Below are positions 8,678 through 17,055 of a stretch of 64,000 nt of DNA, piece by piece. The notes below the pieces were generated by a model, which saw only the letters and a program-made list of their open reading frames with translations, ran no database searches and had not been told where the DNA came from. The DNA comes from an uncultured Verrucomicrobia subdivision 3 bacterium (GTDB lineage Bacteria; Verrucomicrobiota; Verrucomicrobiia; Limisphaerales; UBA11358), in assembly GCA_903850425.1 (NCBI GenBank), contig CAINLR010000116.1, positions 56,269 to 120,268 on the forward strand, written 5' to 3'. A program made the translations under genes and the position numbers. The first letter of the stretch is position 1. Each line of letters begins with the position of its first letter.

Positions 8678-10087
8678 ATGCCCAGTGTTTTCATCAAAAC
8701 TTACGGATGCCAGATGAATGAGCGCGACAGCGAAGCCGTCGCCGCGCAACTCGTCGCCAAAGGCTATTCCCTCGCCCCGAGCGAGGCCGCCGCCGACGTG
8801 GTGCTGCTGAATACTTGCAGCGTGCGCGATCTCGCCGAGCAGAAGGCCATGAACAAGATGAAGAATCTCGTTGGCATGGCGAATAAAAACCGGCCCGGCC
8901 AGATTCTCGGCTACCTGGGCTGCATGGCGCAAAGCCGCGGTCAGGAGCTCATTGATAAATTGCCCGACGTGGACCTCGTGCTCGGCACGCAAAAATTTCA
9001 TCGCGCAGCGGAGTATCTCGACGAACTATTGGCCGGCACGCGCAAAAAAATCGTGGATGTGGAAGCTGAAGCCAAGAGTGAGGCAACCATCCGCGAACAT
9101 TTGCTGAATGGCAGCGCCAAGACTTCCGTGTCTGCGTTCGTGAGCATCATGCAAGGGTGCAACCAGCATTGCACCTTCTGCATCGTGCCCGCCACGCGCG
9201 GCGAGGAACGCAGCCGCACCATCCCCGACATCGTGGCCGAATGCCGCGAACTCGTGGCGCGCGGCGTGCGGGAAATCACGTTGCTTGGGCAGATTGTGAC
9301 GAGCTTCGGCAAGCGTGACCTTCCTGCGATTGGTAGGGCTGACCCGCCGATCAGCCTTGGCCCGGACGCGCAGCAGTGCGTCCCGACCATGCAACTTTCC
9401 CCCTTCGTCCAACTGCTCGATACCGTTCACGAGATTCAAGGTCTCGAACGCATCCGCTTCACCTCACCGCATCCGAAAGGTTACGGCGACGATCTGATCG
9501 AAGCTTTTGCGCGACTGCCAAAGCTGTGCGAGAGCGCGCATATTCCGCTACAAAGCGGCAGCGACCGCATCTTGAAACTGATGCACCGTGGCTACACGCG
9601 TGAGAAATTTCTCAACATTGTCGAAAAATTGCGGCGCGCCAAGCCGGGCATTGGCATCACCACGGACATCATCGTCGGCTTTCCAGGCGAGACCGAAGAA
9701 GACTTTGAAATGACGCTGTCGCTCGCGCGCGAAGTGCAGTTCGACAACGCCTATATTTTCAAATACTCGCCGCGCCGCGATACGCCCGCCGCCGAGATGC
9801 CCGACCAGGTGCCGCTGGCCATCCGCGAAGAACGCAACGAGCGCCTGCTGAATCTCGTCAACGAAATCGCCGCACGCAAATACGACGCCTTCATCGGGCG
9901 GCAGGTGGAAATTTTGGTGGAAGGTCCGAGCAAAAAAAACGCCGCGCGTTACACCGGCCGCACCCGCTGCAACCGCATCGTGCTGTTCGACGGCAGCCAG
10001 CGGCATCAGGGCCAGCTCATGGACGTAAAGATCGAGCGCACCGGCTCCTTCACGCTCTATGGAGATCCGGCGGTGGTGAATTTATAA
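8678..10087 (+). CDS. miaB: tRNA-2-methylthio-N6-dimethylallyladenosine synthase MiaB
   Basis: Radical-SAM methylthiotransferase that modifies i6A37 of tRNAs reading UNN codons. The N-terminal UPF0004 domain has TYGCQMNERDSE, NTCSVRDLAEQ and GYLGCMAQ, giving the three auxiliary-cluster cysteines. The radical-SAM cysteines are in MQGCNQHCTFCIVPATRG, followed by IPLQSGSDRILKLMHRGY and, at the C-terminus, a TRAM domain (about 400-465). Total length is 469 residues, longer than usual because residues 219-237 are encoded by an inserted palindromic repeat, between LLGQIVTSFGKRDLPAI and the family sequence MQLSPFVQLLDTVHEI. The frame is intact, so the protein is probably made; whether it is active with the insert is inferred, not shown. 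Confidence 0.93.
   Translation: MPSVFIKTYGCQMNERDSEAVAAQLVAKGYSLAPSEAAADVVLLNTCSVRDLAEQKAMNKMKNLVGMANKNRPGQILGYLGCMAQSRGQELIDKLPDVDLVLGTQKFHRAAEYLDELLAGTRKKIVDVEAEAKSEATIREHLLNGSAKTSVSAFVSIMQGCNQHCTFCIVPATRGEERSRTIPDIVAECRELVARGVREITLLGQIVTSFGKRDLPAIGRADPPISLGPDAQQCVPTMQLSPFVQLLDTVHEIQGLERIRFTSPHPKGYGDDLIEAFARLPKLCESAHIPLQSGSDRILKLMHRGYTREKFLNIVEKLRRAKPGIGITTDIIVGFPGETEEDFEMTLSLAREVQFDNAYIFKYSPRRDTPAAEMPDQVPLAIREERNERLLNLVNEIAARKYDAFIGRQVEILVEGPSKKNAARYTGRTRCNRIVLFDGSQRHQGQLMDVKIERTGSFTLYGDPAVVNL
9332..9388 (+). repeat. Three-way-junction palindromic repeat inside miaB
   Basis: A 57-base element with an outer stem GGTAG (9332-9336) to CGACC (9384-9388, one mismatch) and two inner hairpins. 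Hairpin 1 is GGCTGA/TCAGCC (9337-9356). Hairpin 2 (9364-9383) is GGACGC plus two more pairs around the loop AGCA. The same plan is seen at 17006-17055. Its 57 bases are exactly 19 codons and begin on a codon boundary of miaB. Confidence 0.75.
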
Positions 10088-10334
10088 ATTTTTCCGACGC
10101 GCGGAGTAACCGCTTGACTGCTCACCTTCGCTAGATTGAACCCCCGTTGAATCCGCAAGAAAATTATCGGGAAACAATTTTCGTAGCCGATCTCTGAAAG
10201 ACCGATTCGTCTATGCAGTGACGGAACTTACCAACAGACTGGAAAGGGCGCAAAGACAAGGCGAGTTCCCCGCGATTGATGTTGATAAGGCCAAGTCGGG
10301 TAATAGTTACTTCTGGCACACGGCGGGCCGGCCG

Positions 10335-13127
10335 TTACAACCGCCCCAGCGCCGCGCGCAATTGTTGCGCCACATGGTCTCGCCGCACCGGCGACACGAG
10401 TTTGCCACCATCAGCATCGCTCAAATAAAAACTGTCAATCGCCGCACCGCGCTCAGTCACGATGCGCGCGGCTGAAATATCTAGCCGCAGTTCGGCGAAA
10501 GTCCGCGAAATCGTGTAGAGCAAGCCCAGCCGGTCTTCGGTCTCGATCTCCAACAGGGTGCGCGCGTCCGAAGCGTCGTTGTCAAAGTGGATTTGCGTGG
10601 CCATGCGTTCGCCCGCATACGCTTGATAACTGGTCTGCGCAATCCGTTGCCGTTCGATGAGCGCGGGCAGATCCGCTTCGCCGCCGGTGAGGATCTTGGC
10701 GAGCAATCCTTCAAATTTTTCCCGCTGCTCGCGCGAGGCCAGCGCGCCGGTGCGCGCGTCGTTCACAAAAAATTTATCAATGACGATGCCGTCGGTGCGC
10801 GTGAAAATCTGGGCGCTCAAAATGTTCAAGCCCACGGCGCTGAACGAGCCGGCGATCTGGCTGAACAATCCGCTGCGGTCCCAGGTGCCGATCTTCACCA
10901 AGTTGTAGCCGCGATCTGGCTCGTTCTGCCAGCCGACGACCGGCGCGAGCGGCTGGTCCTCCTCCACCGCCTGCTGTTCGAGAAAGCGGTGGACGAGTTT
11001 GAGGTCATCGAGGATTTCCAGCGCGATGTGAATTTGAAAATACCGCGCGGGCAAGCTGTCGAAGTGCGAATTCAATTCTTCAGCGTCGAGCGCGGCCGGG
11101 GCCAGCTTGCGCACTTCTTGGCGCAGTAGTTCGCGCTGCTCCTTTTCCGCCCGGACGAATTCCGTGCCGCCCGTCAGCAAGGCGTGAGCGCGCGAGTGCA
11201 GTTGCCACAACAGCGAGTCCTTAAAGCCGCTCCACAGCTTGTCGCTGGTGCCCTGGGCATCGGCGAACGTGAGTAACGCCAATAGATTCAAGCGCTCCAC
11301 GGTGCCGACCGACCGCGCGAACTGCCGGATCACGACCGGATCATCCAGGTCGCGCCGCTGCGAGGTGCTGGCGAGGAGCAGGTGGTTTTCCACCAGAAAC
11401 TCCACCGTGTCGGCCGCGCCGGCCTCCAGTTGCAGTCGCCGCGCGGCGCGCATGGCCAGATCGGCGCCCACCTGGGCGTGCTTGCCGACATCGTGTTGCG
11501 CGGCTTTGCCGACATCGTGCAGCAGCAGGGCCAGATACAACAAGCCGGGACGTTCGAGGCTCTGGAAGAGAGGCGAATAATTGACGAAGGGCGGCGCCTT
11601 GGCCTCCCACAAGCGATCCAGTTGTTCGAGGCAGACCAGCGTGTGTTCGTCCGCCGCGTATTGATGATAAAACTCATGCTGCACGAGGCAGGTCAGCTTG
11701 CCGAATTCGGGGAGGTATTTGCCCAGCAGGTTGACCTCGTGCATGGCGCGCAAAATGGGCGCGACCTCGCCACGCCGGTCGAGGATGGTCAGAAACATTT
11801 CGCGCACATGCTCGTCGTTCAAAAACTCCCGGTTCACGAGCGCGAGCTGGTGGCGGATGAGTTGCGCCAAATCCGGGTGCAAGGGCAGCCGGCGCTGCTG
11901 GGAATGCAAAAAGACGCGCATCAACCGGCGCGGCGAATCGCGAAAAATGCGGTTGCTCGCGGCGCGGATTTCGCCGTCGGTGAATAGAAATCCATCCACC
12001 GGCTCCTCCACTTTGCGGCGGCGCGGCAGCAGATTGCGCAGCCGGGCGAGCCGGGTGATCTCCGGCGGCAGCAGGGCCATGCGCTGCTCCAAGGTGCGCG
12101 TGATGAGATAAATGTTCCGCGTGTGCGTGTAGAGGTCCCGCATGAACTTTTCGATGCGCAGGCTCGGTGAACGTTCGGGGTAGCCCAGATTGCTCGCGAC
12201 GGCGGGCTGCAAATTTTTGCCCAACACTTCCTGCGGCCGGTTCGTGTGGTAATGCAGTTCCGTCCGCACGCGGAGCAGAAATTCATACGCGGCCTCGAGC
12301 TGTTTGCGTTCGGCGGCGCTGACGAATTCACGCGCTTGAAGATCCGACAATGAGCGCGTGTGATATTTGAAGAAGGTCATCCAGAGCAGGTTCTGGAAAT
12401 CGCGCAGACCGCCGCAGCCGTTCTTGAGGTTCGGCTCCTGCATGCAGGCGGAGTTGCCGTTTTTGCTGCGGCGGGCGGCCTGATCTTCGAGCCGGGCCGC
12501 GATATATTTGTCCTCGTAACCGACGACGCATTTGTTGAGGACGGTTTTTTGCAGCTTGGCGAACAGCGGCTCGCTGCCGGTGATGAGCCGCGCCTCGATC
12601 AGCGAGGTTTTGGACTGCATGTCGGTGTTCGCCACCTTCACGCAATCGTCGAGGTCGCGCACGGAATAGCCGATTTTCAGCCCGATGTCCCAGAGCGGAT
12701 ACAACACGCCATCAATCAGCCGGGCCAGATACGGCAGCGGTTTACCCACCGCCACCTGACCGTCGTGCAAAAACATGAAATCAATGTCGCTGTGCGGATT
12801 CAGTTCGCCGCGCCCAAAGCCGCCGATGGCCACCAGCGCGATGGGCGGAAATTCCTTTTGCGCCTGCGCGGACAGGGATTTTTTGGCGGTTTCCCACAGG
12901 TGGCAGATCAGCGCATCCAGAATCGCGGCGCGCGCCTGGCAAATTTCCAGCCCGTCGGCGCCGGCGCGATGCAGCAATTTCAACCGGTGGGTTTCCACCT
13001 TGAGAAAGGTTTTATAACGCGCCAGCTTTTCCGCCGGGGTGGCGTTAGGCGAAAACATCAGGCGCACGGCGGCGGCGGCTTCGATTTTTTTTAACAGGTC
13101 CTGCACGGGCGCACAAGATGCGGGCAA
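10335..13127 (-). CDS. glnD: [Protein-PII] uridylyltransferase / uridylyl-removing enzyme
   Basis: Bifunctional nitrogen sensor that adds or removes UMP on PII signalling proteins in response to glutamine. The 930 residues show the full domain order: nucleotidyltransferase with GGFGRGELNPHSDID at 102-116; a helical PII-uridylyltransferase linker region; an HD hydrolase domain (LALLLHDVGKA, with further HDVGKHAQVGA); and two C-terminal ACT domains (beginning near WDRSGLFSQIAG and ETEDRLGLLYTI). The annotated start is TTG at 13127. A GTG seven codons later is an equally possible start, because no ribosome site decides between them. No PII (glnB) or ammonium transporter gene is in the window. 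About 250 bases between this gene and miaB hold no gene that I can support. Confidence 0.92.
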   Translation of the reverse strand: MPASCAPVQDLLKKIEAAAAVRLMFSPNATPAEKLARYKTFLKVETHRLKLLHRAGADGLEICQARAAILDALICHLWETAKKSLSAQAQKEFPPIALVAIGGFGRGELNPHSDIDFMFLHDGQVAVGKPLPYLARLIDGVLYPLWDIGLKIGYSVRDLDDCVKVANTDMQSKTSLIEARLITGSEPLFAKLQKTVLNKCVVGYEDKYIAARLEDQAARRSKNGNSACMQEPNLKNGCGGLRDFQNLLWMTFFKYHTRSLSDLQAREFVSAAERKQLEAAYEFLLRVRTELHYHTNRPQEVLGKNLQPAVASNLGYPERSPSLRIEKFMRDLYTHTRNIYLITRTLEQRMALLPPEITRLARLRNLLPRRRKVEEPVDGFLFTDGEIRAASNRIFRDSPRRLMRVFLHSQQRRLPLHPDLAQLIRHQLALVNREFLNDEHVREMFLTILDRRGEVAPILRAMHEVNLLGKYLPEFGKLTCLVQHEFYHQYAADEHTLVCLEQLDRLWEAKAPPFVNYSPLFQSLERPGLLYLALLLHDVGKAAQHDVGKHAQVGADLAMRAARRLQLEAGAADTVEFLVENHLLLASTSQRRDLDDPVVIRQFARSVGTVERLNLLALLTFADAQGTSDKLWSGFKDSLLWQLHSRAHALLTGGTEFVRAEKEQRELLRQEVRKLAPAALDAEELNSHFDSLPARYFQIHIALEILDDLKLVHRFLEQQAVEEDQPLAPVVGWQNEPDRGYNLVKIGTWDRSGLFSQIAGSFSAVGLNILSAQIFTRTDGIVIDKFFVNDARTGALASREQREKFEGLLAKILTGGEADLPALIERQRIAQTSYQAYAGERMATQIHFDNDASDARTLLEIETEDRLGLLYTISRTFAELRLDISAARIVTERGAAIDSFYLSDADGGKLVSPVRRDHVAQQLRAALGRL

Positions 13128-13243
13128 ATTGATTTTAAGACAAGCACGTGGGCGCGAAATGTCGCGCCGGGCAGCCGCGGCGCGCCGCCAAACTCGAAGC
13201 GAATCCTTGTCGCGCGTCCGGCGTTGAATAGACTCTCCCGACG

Positions 13244-13852
13244 ATGTTGTCCCAACCCGACCCGGATGCCGTGCTGATGCTGCGTGTGAAACGCGGCGAT
13301 CGCGCGGCGTTTGCCGAGCTGGTGGAGAAATACAAGCAGCCGGTGATGAATTTCGTCCATCGTTCGCTGCGGGACGAAACCGAAGCCGAGGACCTTGCGC
13401 AAAATGTTTTTCTGCAGGTTTACAAATCCCGCGACCGCTACGAGCGCACGGCGAAGTTTTCCACCTGGATCTTCACCATCGCGCGGAATCTCTGCCTGAA
13501 CGAAATCCGCCGCCGGTCGCGGCACCCCGCCGAGTCGCTGGAAGAAACGCACGCGGAACATGACGACGTGCCGGCGCGGCAATATGAGGACAAAAAAGTT
13601 TTGCTCCCCACAGATAATATTTTGCACGGCGAACTGGCCGATAAAATCGAGGAGGCGCTGGCGGATTTGCCGGAGCTCCAGCGCACCGCCATTCTGCTCT
13701 GCCGGCAGGATGAACTGAGCTACGAGGAAATCGCCACGGTGCTGGATTGTTCGCTGTCCGCCACCAAATCCATCATCCATCGCGGCCGTGAAACGCTGAA
13801 GGAAAAACTCAAACCCTATTTGCGCAGCGGAGATTGGCCAGCGTCGCCGTGA
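13244..13852 (+). CDS. ECF-type RNA polymerase sigma factor
   Basis: A 202-residue sigma-70 family factor of the extracytoplasmic-function type. Region 2 (about 15-85) contains FAELVEKYKQPVMNFVHR and AEDLAQNVFLQVYK with the -10 recognition helix KFSTWIFTIARNLCLNEIRRR. A linker of about 55 residues is followed by region 4 (about 135-190) with LPELQRTAILL and ELSYEEIATVLDCSLSATKS. No anti-sigma gene with a membrane or zinc-binding domain lies next to it; the convergent neighbour is a receiver-domain protein. Its signal and regulon are therefore unknown. The last 44 bases overlap the 3' end of that neighbour. Confidence 0.88.
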   Translation: MLSQPDPDAVLMLRVKRGDRAAFAELVEKYKQPVMNFVHRSLRDETEAEDLAQNVFLQVYKSRDRYERTAKFSTWIFTIARNLCLNEIRRRSRHPAESLEETHAEHDDVPARQYEDKKVLLPTDNILHGELADKIEEALADLPELQRTAILLCRQDELSYEEIATVLDCSLSATKSIIHRGRETLKEKLKPYLRSGDWPASP

Positions 13853-14297
13853 AAAACTGGCAATAGTCCGTTTCGCCGGCGTGCTGGCGCAGCACCTCGC
13901 GAACGATTTTCACCAACTGCTCAGTGTAAAACGGCTTGGGCAGCGTCGCCGTGATCTGCAGCGCCGGGTCTATGTGCGACGTTCCGCCCGAGGCCAAAAT
14001 CACCGGCAGCAGCATGCTCGCGGAACGCAGCAGCTGCACCAGTTCCAGGCCGGTCAGGCGCGGCATGTTGTTGTCGGTGATCAGGAGATCGTAGTTGTGG
14101 GCATTCAGTTTTTCCCAGCCAATTTCGCCATTCTCAGCGGTGTCCACCTCGTAGCCCAGTTGGGCAATGGCATGGGCCACAATGGCCCGAATAATCTCGT
14201 CGTCTTCCACCACGAGGATGCGTTGATTTGAACGCGCGAAGAATTGGACGCCCGCGTTGAAGTCGGGGGCCGGGGACAAATTGGGTTGCGTTTGCAT
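13809..14297 (-). CDS. Single-domain response regulator
   Basis: A receiver-domain protein of 162 residues. Its N-terminal 30 residues are probably disordered. The domain proper has the acidic pair in ILVVEDDEII, the phospho-acceptor aspartate in LLITDNNMP, and the conserved lysine in TLPKPF. No output domain follows, so it probably works by binding a partner (CheY or Spo0F style). The start is ATG at 14297 because AAGGAG lies five bases upstream; the frame is open 15 codons further but that part has no ribosome site. It is convergent with the ECF sigma gene, overlapping it by 44 bases. The cognate kinase is unknown. Confidence 0.85.
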   Translation of the reverse strand: MQTQPNLSPAPDFNAGVQFFARSNQRILVVEDDEIIRAIVAHAIAQLGYEVDTAENGEIGWEKLNAHNYDLLITDNNMPRLTGLELVQLLRSASMLLPVILASGGTSHIDPALQITATLPKPFYTEQLVKIVREVLRQHAGETDYCQFFTATLANLRCANRV

Positions 14298-14581
14298 AAT
14301 GACTCCTTCCATGAGCCGGGTTTGGGGCGGCATCCATGCCACCTGCCTGACGGATTAGGGAGAGTCAGGCCTTCTCCTGCAAGTTGGTATCAGCGACGTG
14401 CGCGCCGGTCTTTCGAGACAGGTGGGTTATCGGCCAACGGCGGCCAGACTTTAGCGGATGTCTTTGAATTTGATGCGCAGCCCCGCGCTTTCACTTTCAC
14501 CCCGTTGGACCGTGACGGCCGCCGACGTTGTCATCGGCATTCCTGGTTTTGTTCGCACGCATCTGCGGTTAGATTCTCCGC

Positions 14582-14791
14582 GTGAAACTGTTTTACACCG
14601 GCCCGGTGATCAACGCCGAGATGCTCGTCACCATGCTCGAACGGCACGGCATCGCCGCCACGCAGTCATTCGTGGATGCCGTCGCGCCGGACGACGGCGA
14701 CCTGGGCCGCCCCGCCCAGGTCTTCGTGCCGGAAGCCGACTACGACCGCGCGTATCAGCTCTTCTACGCTGAGCGCGAGGATGAGTTGTAA
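14582..14791 (+). CDS. DUF2007-family small protein
   Basis: A 69-residue protein starting with GTG at 14582. The pattern KLFYTGPVINAEMLVTMLERHGI, then a variable middle, then VFVPEADYDRAYQLFYAERE matches the DUF2007 putative signal-transducing family, which has an ACT-like or ferredoxin-like small fold. Function is unknown for the family. It lies about 200 bases upstream of prfB on the same strand. Confidence 0.7.
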   Translation: MKLFYTGPVINAEMLVTMLERHGIAATQSFVDAVAPDDGDLGRPAQVFVPEADYDRAYQLFYAEREDEL

Positions 14792-14991
14792 AAGCTCCAA
14801 ACACCAACCTCCAAGCTCCAGAGAACATCCTAATCTCCAGCCCCAAAACGGTGTCGCGGTAATGATGCCCGCTGATATCCAAGGCGGTTGTTTGGAGCTT
14901 GGTTATGCCCTGGAGCTTTGCGGCTGGGTGGATGCTTCGCCTCTGATTCCCTTCTGGATTCCGCCCTCCGGCTGCTATATTCTCCGCCGCC

Positions 14992-16141
14992 ATGTTCGAC
15001 ATCGTCCGCCCGCAAATCTCGACCGCCGCCGACAAACTCACCCACTTGCGGAGGTTTCTTTGACGTTGCCAAATTGAACCACCGCCTCACCGAACTCGAG
15101 GCCCAGATGACCGGCGAAACGTTCTGGAACAACCAGGAAGCCGCGCAGAAGGTCATCAACGAGACCAACGACATCCGTGGCAAACTCGAGCCGCTCGGGC
15201 GCTTCGGCAAACAAGTGGAGGACCTGCAAGTGATGCTCGAACTCGCCGGGGCCGAGCCGGAAGCGATGCAGACCAAGCTCGAACTCGAGCTGGAGGCCGA
15301 CACCAAAAAATTGTTCGCCGATCTCGACACTTTCGAACTGAAGACTTTTCTGAGTGGCCCGCACGACAAGTGTAATTGCATTTTCACGATCAACGCTGGC
15401 GCGGGCGGCACCGAGGCGCAGGACTGGGCGGAAATGCTCTCGCGCATGTATGGCCGCTGGTTCGATCTGCGCGGCTGGAAATGGGAAGTGACCGACGCGC
15501 TCGCCGGGGATTCGGCCGGATTGAAGAGTGTGACCTTCCGCGTGGAGGGCGAGAACGCCTACGGTTTTTGCAAGGCGGAACGCGGCGTGCATCGGCTCGT
15601 GCGTATCTCGCCGTTCGATTCCAACAAACGCCGCCACACGAGTTTTTCCAGCGTGGACATCGTCGCCGAATTAACTGATTTGCTCGAAACGGACATTGTC
15701 ATTCCGAAAGCGGAAATCCGGCGCGACACCTATCGTTCCGGCGGCAAGGGCGGACAGAACGTGAACAAGGTGGAAACCGCCGTGCGCTTGACGCACATCC
15801 CGACCGGTCTCGTCGCCGCGTCGCAGGCCCAGCGCAGTCAGGTGCAAAACGAAGCCACCGCCATGGCGATGTTGATCTCCAAACTCTACGCGCTGAAGCT
15901 CGATCAAGCCAAAGGCGAGATGGAACGTTTTTACGGCGACAAGGGCAGCATCTCGTGGGGCAACCAGATTCGCAGCTATGTGTTTCAGCCGTATCGCATG
16001 GTGAAAGACCTGCGCACCGGCGAAACCGCCAGCGACGTGCAAGGCGTGATGGATGGCCATCTCGATCCGTTCGTGAACGCCTGGCTCCGCGCCGGCTGCC
16101 CGCTCAAACGGATGCAGGGGGTGAAAGATGAGGAGGAATAG
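14992..16141 (+). CDS. prfB: Peptide chain release factor 2, with programmed +1 frameshift
   Basis: Release factor 2 terminates translation at UGA and UAA. It is encoded in two frames. A 23-codon leader ORF starts at ATG 14992 (MFDIVRPQISTAADKL...) and ends at an in-frame TGA at 15061-15063; the rest continues in the +1 frame from GAC at 15062. The joined protein has 382 residues. The coiled N-terminal domain, the stop-codon tripeptide SPF (in RISPFDSNKRRHTSF) and the peptidyl-hydrolysis GGQ (in GGKGGQNVNKVE) are all present. The longer unshifted frame that opens at 14888 translates non-family sequence before the site and is not the real N-terminus. Expression is expected to be self-regulated: low RF2 favours the shift at its own UGA. 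Confidence 0.95.
15048..15064 (+). promoter_or_regulatory. RF2 programmed +1 frameshift site
   Basis: CGGAGG, a Shine-Dalgarno-like stimulator, is followed after three bases by the slippery CTT and the in-frame stop TGA then C (CTTTGAC). This is the classical arrangement of the prfB recoding site known from Escherichia coli. Reading shifts by skipping T15061. Confidence 0.95.
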
Positions 16142-16215
16142 CCACCCCAAGGTGCCGCCGCCGCAAACCACTTATTCTTTTGCGTCTCTTGTGAAATTTT
16201 GCGGCAATTGAAACC

Positions 16216-17004
16216 GTGAACATCCTCGACAAAATCGTTGAACAGAAGAAACGCGAAGTCGCGCTCCTGCCTGCGCGGCTCATCGCCGCCGGTGATTTGC
16301 GCGACGCGATGCTCGAACGCGGCGAGCGACGAGACTTCATTGCCGCACTGAAAAATCCGCGCGGCGGCGACATCGGCTTGATTGCCGAAGTCAAAAAAGC
16401 CTCGCCTTCAATGGGGGTAATTTGCCCAAACTTCGACCCGGTGCGTATCGCCAAGGAATACGAAGCGGCGGGCGCGAGTTGTCTGTCGGTGCTGACTGAC
16501 GAGAAGTTTTTCCAAGGCTCGCTGGATTATCTCCGCCAGATCCGCGCCGCCGTGAAAACCCCCTTACTGCGCAAGGATTTCATCATTGATGAGCGCCAGA
16601 TTCTCGAAGCCATCGAATGGGGTGCGGACGCGATTTTGCTCATCGTCGCCATCTTGACGGACGAGCAATTGGCAAAATTCCATTTGCTCGCCACCGAAGC
16701 CGGCCTCGCCGTTTTGGTCGAAGTTCATGACGAGGAAGAATTGGAACGCGCGTTGAAAATCTCCCCATCACTCGTCGGCGTGAACAACCGCAATTTGAAA
16801 ACCTTCAAGGTGGATTTGGCCACGACGGAAAAACTCGCGCCGCATATTATTCGCAACGGCTCGTTACTGGTGGCTGAAAGCGGCATTCACACGCGCGCGG
16901 ATGTGGAGCGAGTGCAGAAGTGCGGCGCGGGCGCAATCCTCGTCGGCGAATCGCTGGTCAAGCAGGGCGACATTGGCGCAAAGGTGCGCGAGTTGATTGG
17001 TTGA
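16216..17004 (+). CDS. trpC: Indole-3-glycerol phosphate synthase
   Basis: Closes the indole ring in tryptophan synthesis, converting carboxyphenylaminodeoxyribulose phosphate to indole-3-glycerol phosphate. The 262 residues form a single TIM barrel. Family motifs are LIAEVKKASPSMG near 55, LRKDFIIDERQI (catalytic lysine and following acidic residues), GVNNRNLKTF, and the phosphate-binding AESGI and GAGAILVGESL. It starts at GTG 16216 directly after the prfB region. No other trp genes are adjacent, so the pathway genes are scattered in this genome. The gene ends two bases before a palindromic repeat that separates it from convergent pdxA. Confidence 0.94.
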   Translation: MNILDKIVEQKKREVALLPARLIAAGDLRDAMLERGERRDFIAALKNPRGGDIGLIAEVKKASPSMGVICPNFDPVRIAKEYEAAGASCLSVLTDEKFFQGSLDYLRQIRAAVKTPLLRKDFIIDERQILEAIEWGADAILLIVAILTDEQLAKFHLLATEAGLAVLVEVHDEEELERALKISPSLVGVNNRNLKTFKVDLATTEKLAPHIIRNGSLLVAESGIHTRADVERVQKCGAGAILVGESLVKQGDIGAKVRELIG

Positions 17005-17005
17005 T

Positions 17006-17055
17006 GGTAGGGCGGCGCTACCGCGCCGCCGGTTGCGCAGCAGCGCAACCCTACC
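17006..17055. repeat. Three-way-junction palindrome between trpC and pdxA
   Basis: Outer stem GGTAG (17006-17010) to CTACC (17051-17055); hairpin 1 GGCGGCG/CGCCGCC within 17011-17030; hairpin 2 GGTTGCGC-AGCA-GCGCAACC at 17031-17050. All stems are perfect. The layout (20-base hairpin, 20-base hairpin with AGCA loop, closing stem) is the same as in the miaB copy. Lying between two convergent genes, it may also act as a bidirectional terminator. The pdxA stop codon TAG is formed by its end. Confidence 0.8.

Noticed and set aside
10218..10475. Small + strand gene (85 codons) between miaB and glnD
   Set aside because: More than half overlaps glnD in antisense; the upstream part has no recognised family or ribosome site.
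14888..14991. Upstream extension of the prfB frame as the real N-terminus
   Set aside because: The sequence is not RF2-like, and the ATG at 14992 in the other frame with the CTTTGAC recoding site explains the gene fully.
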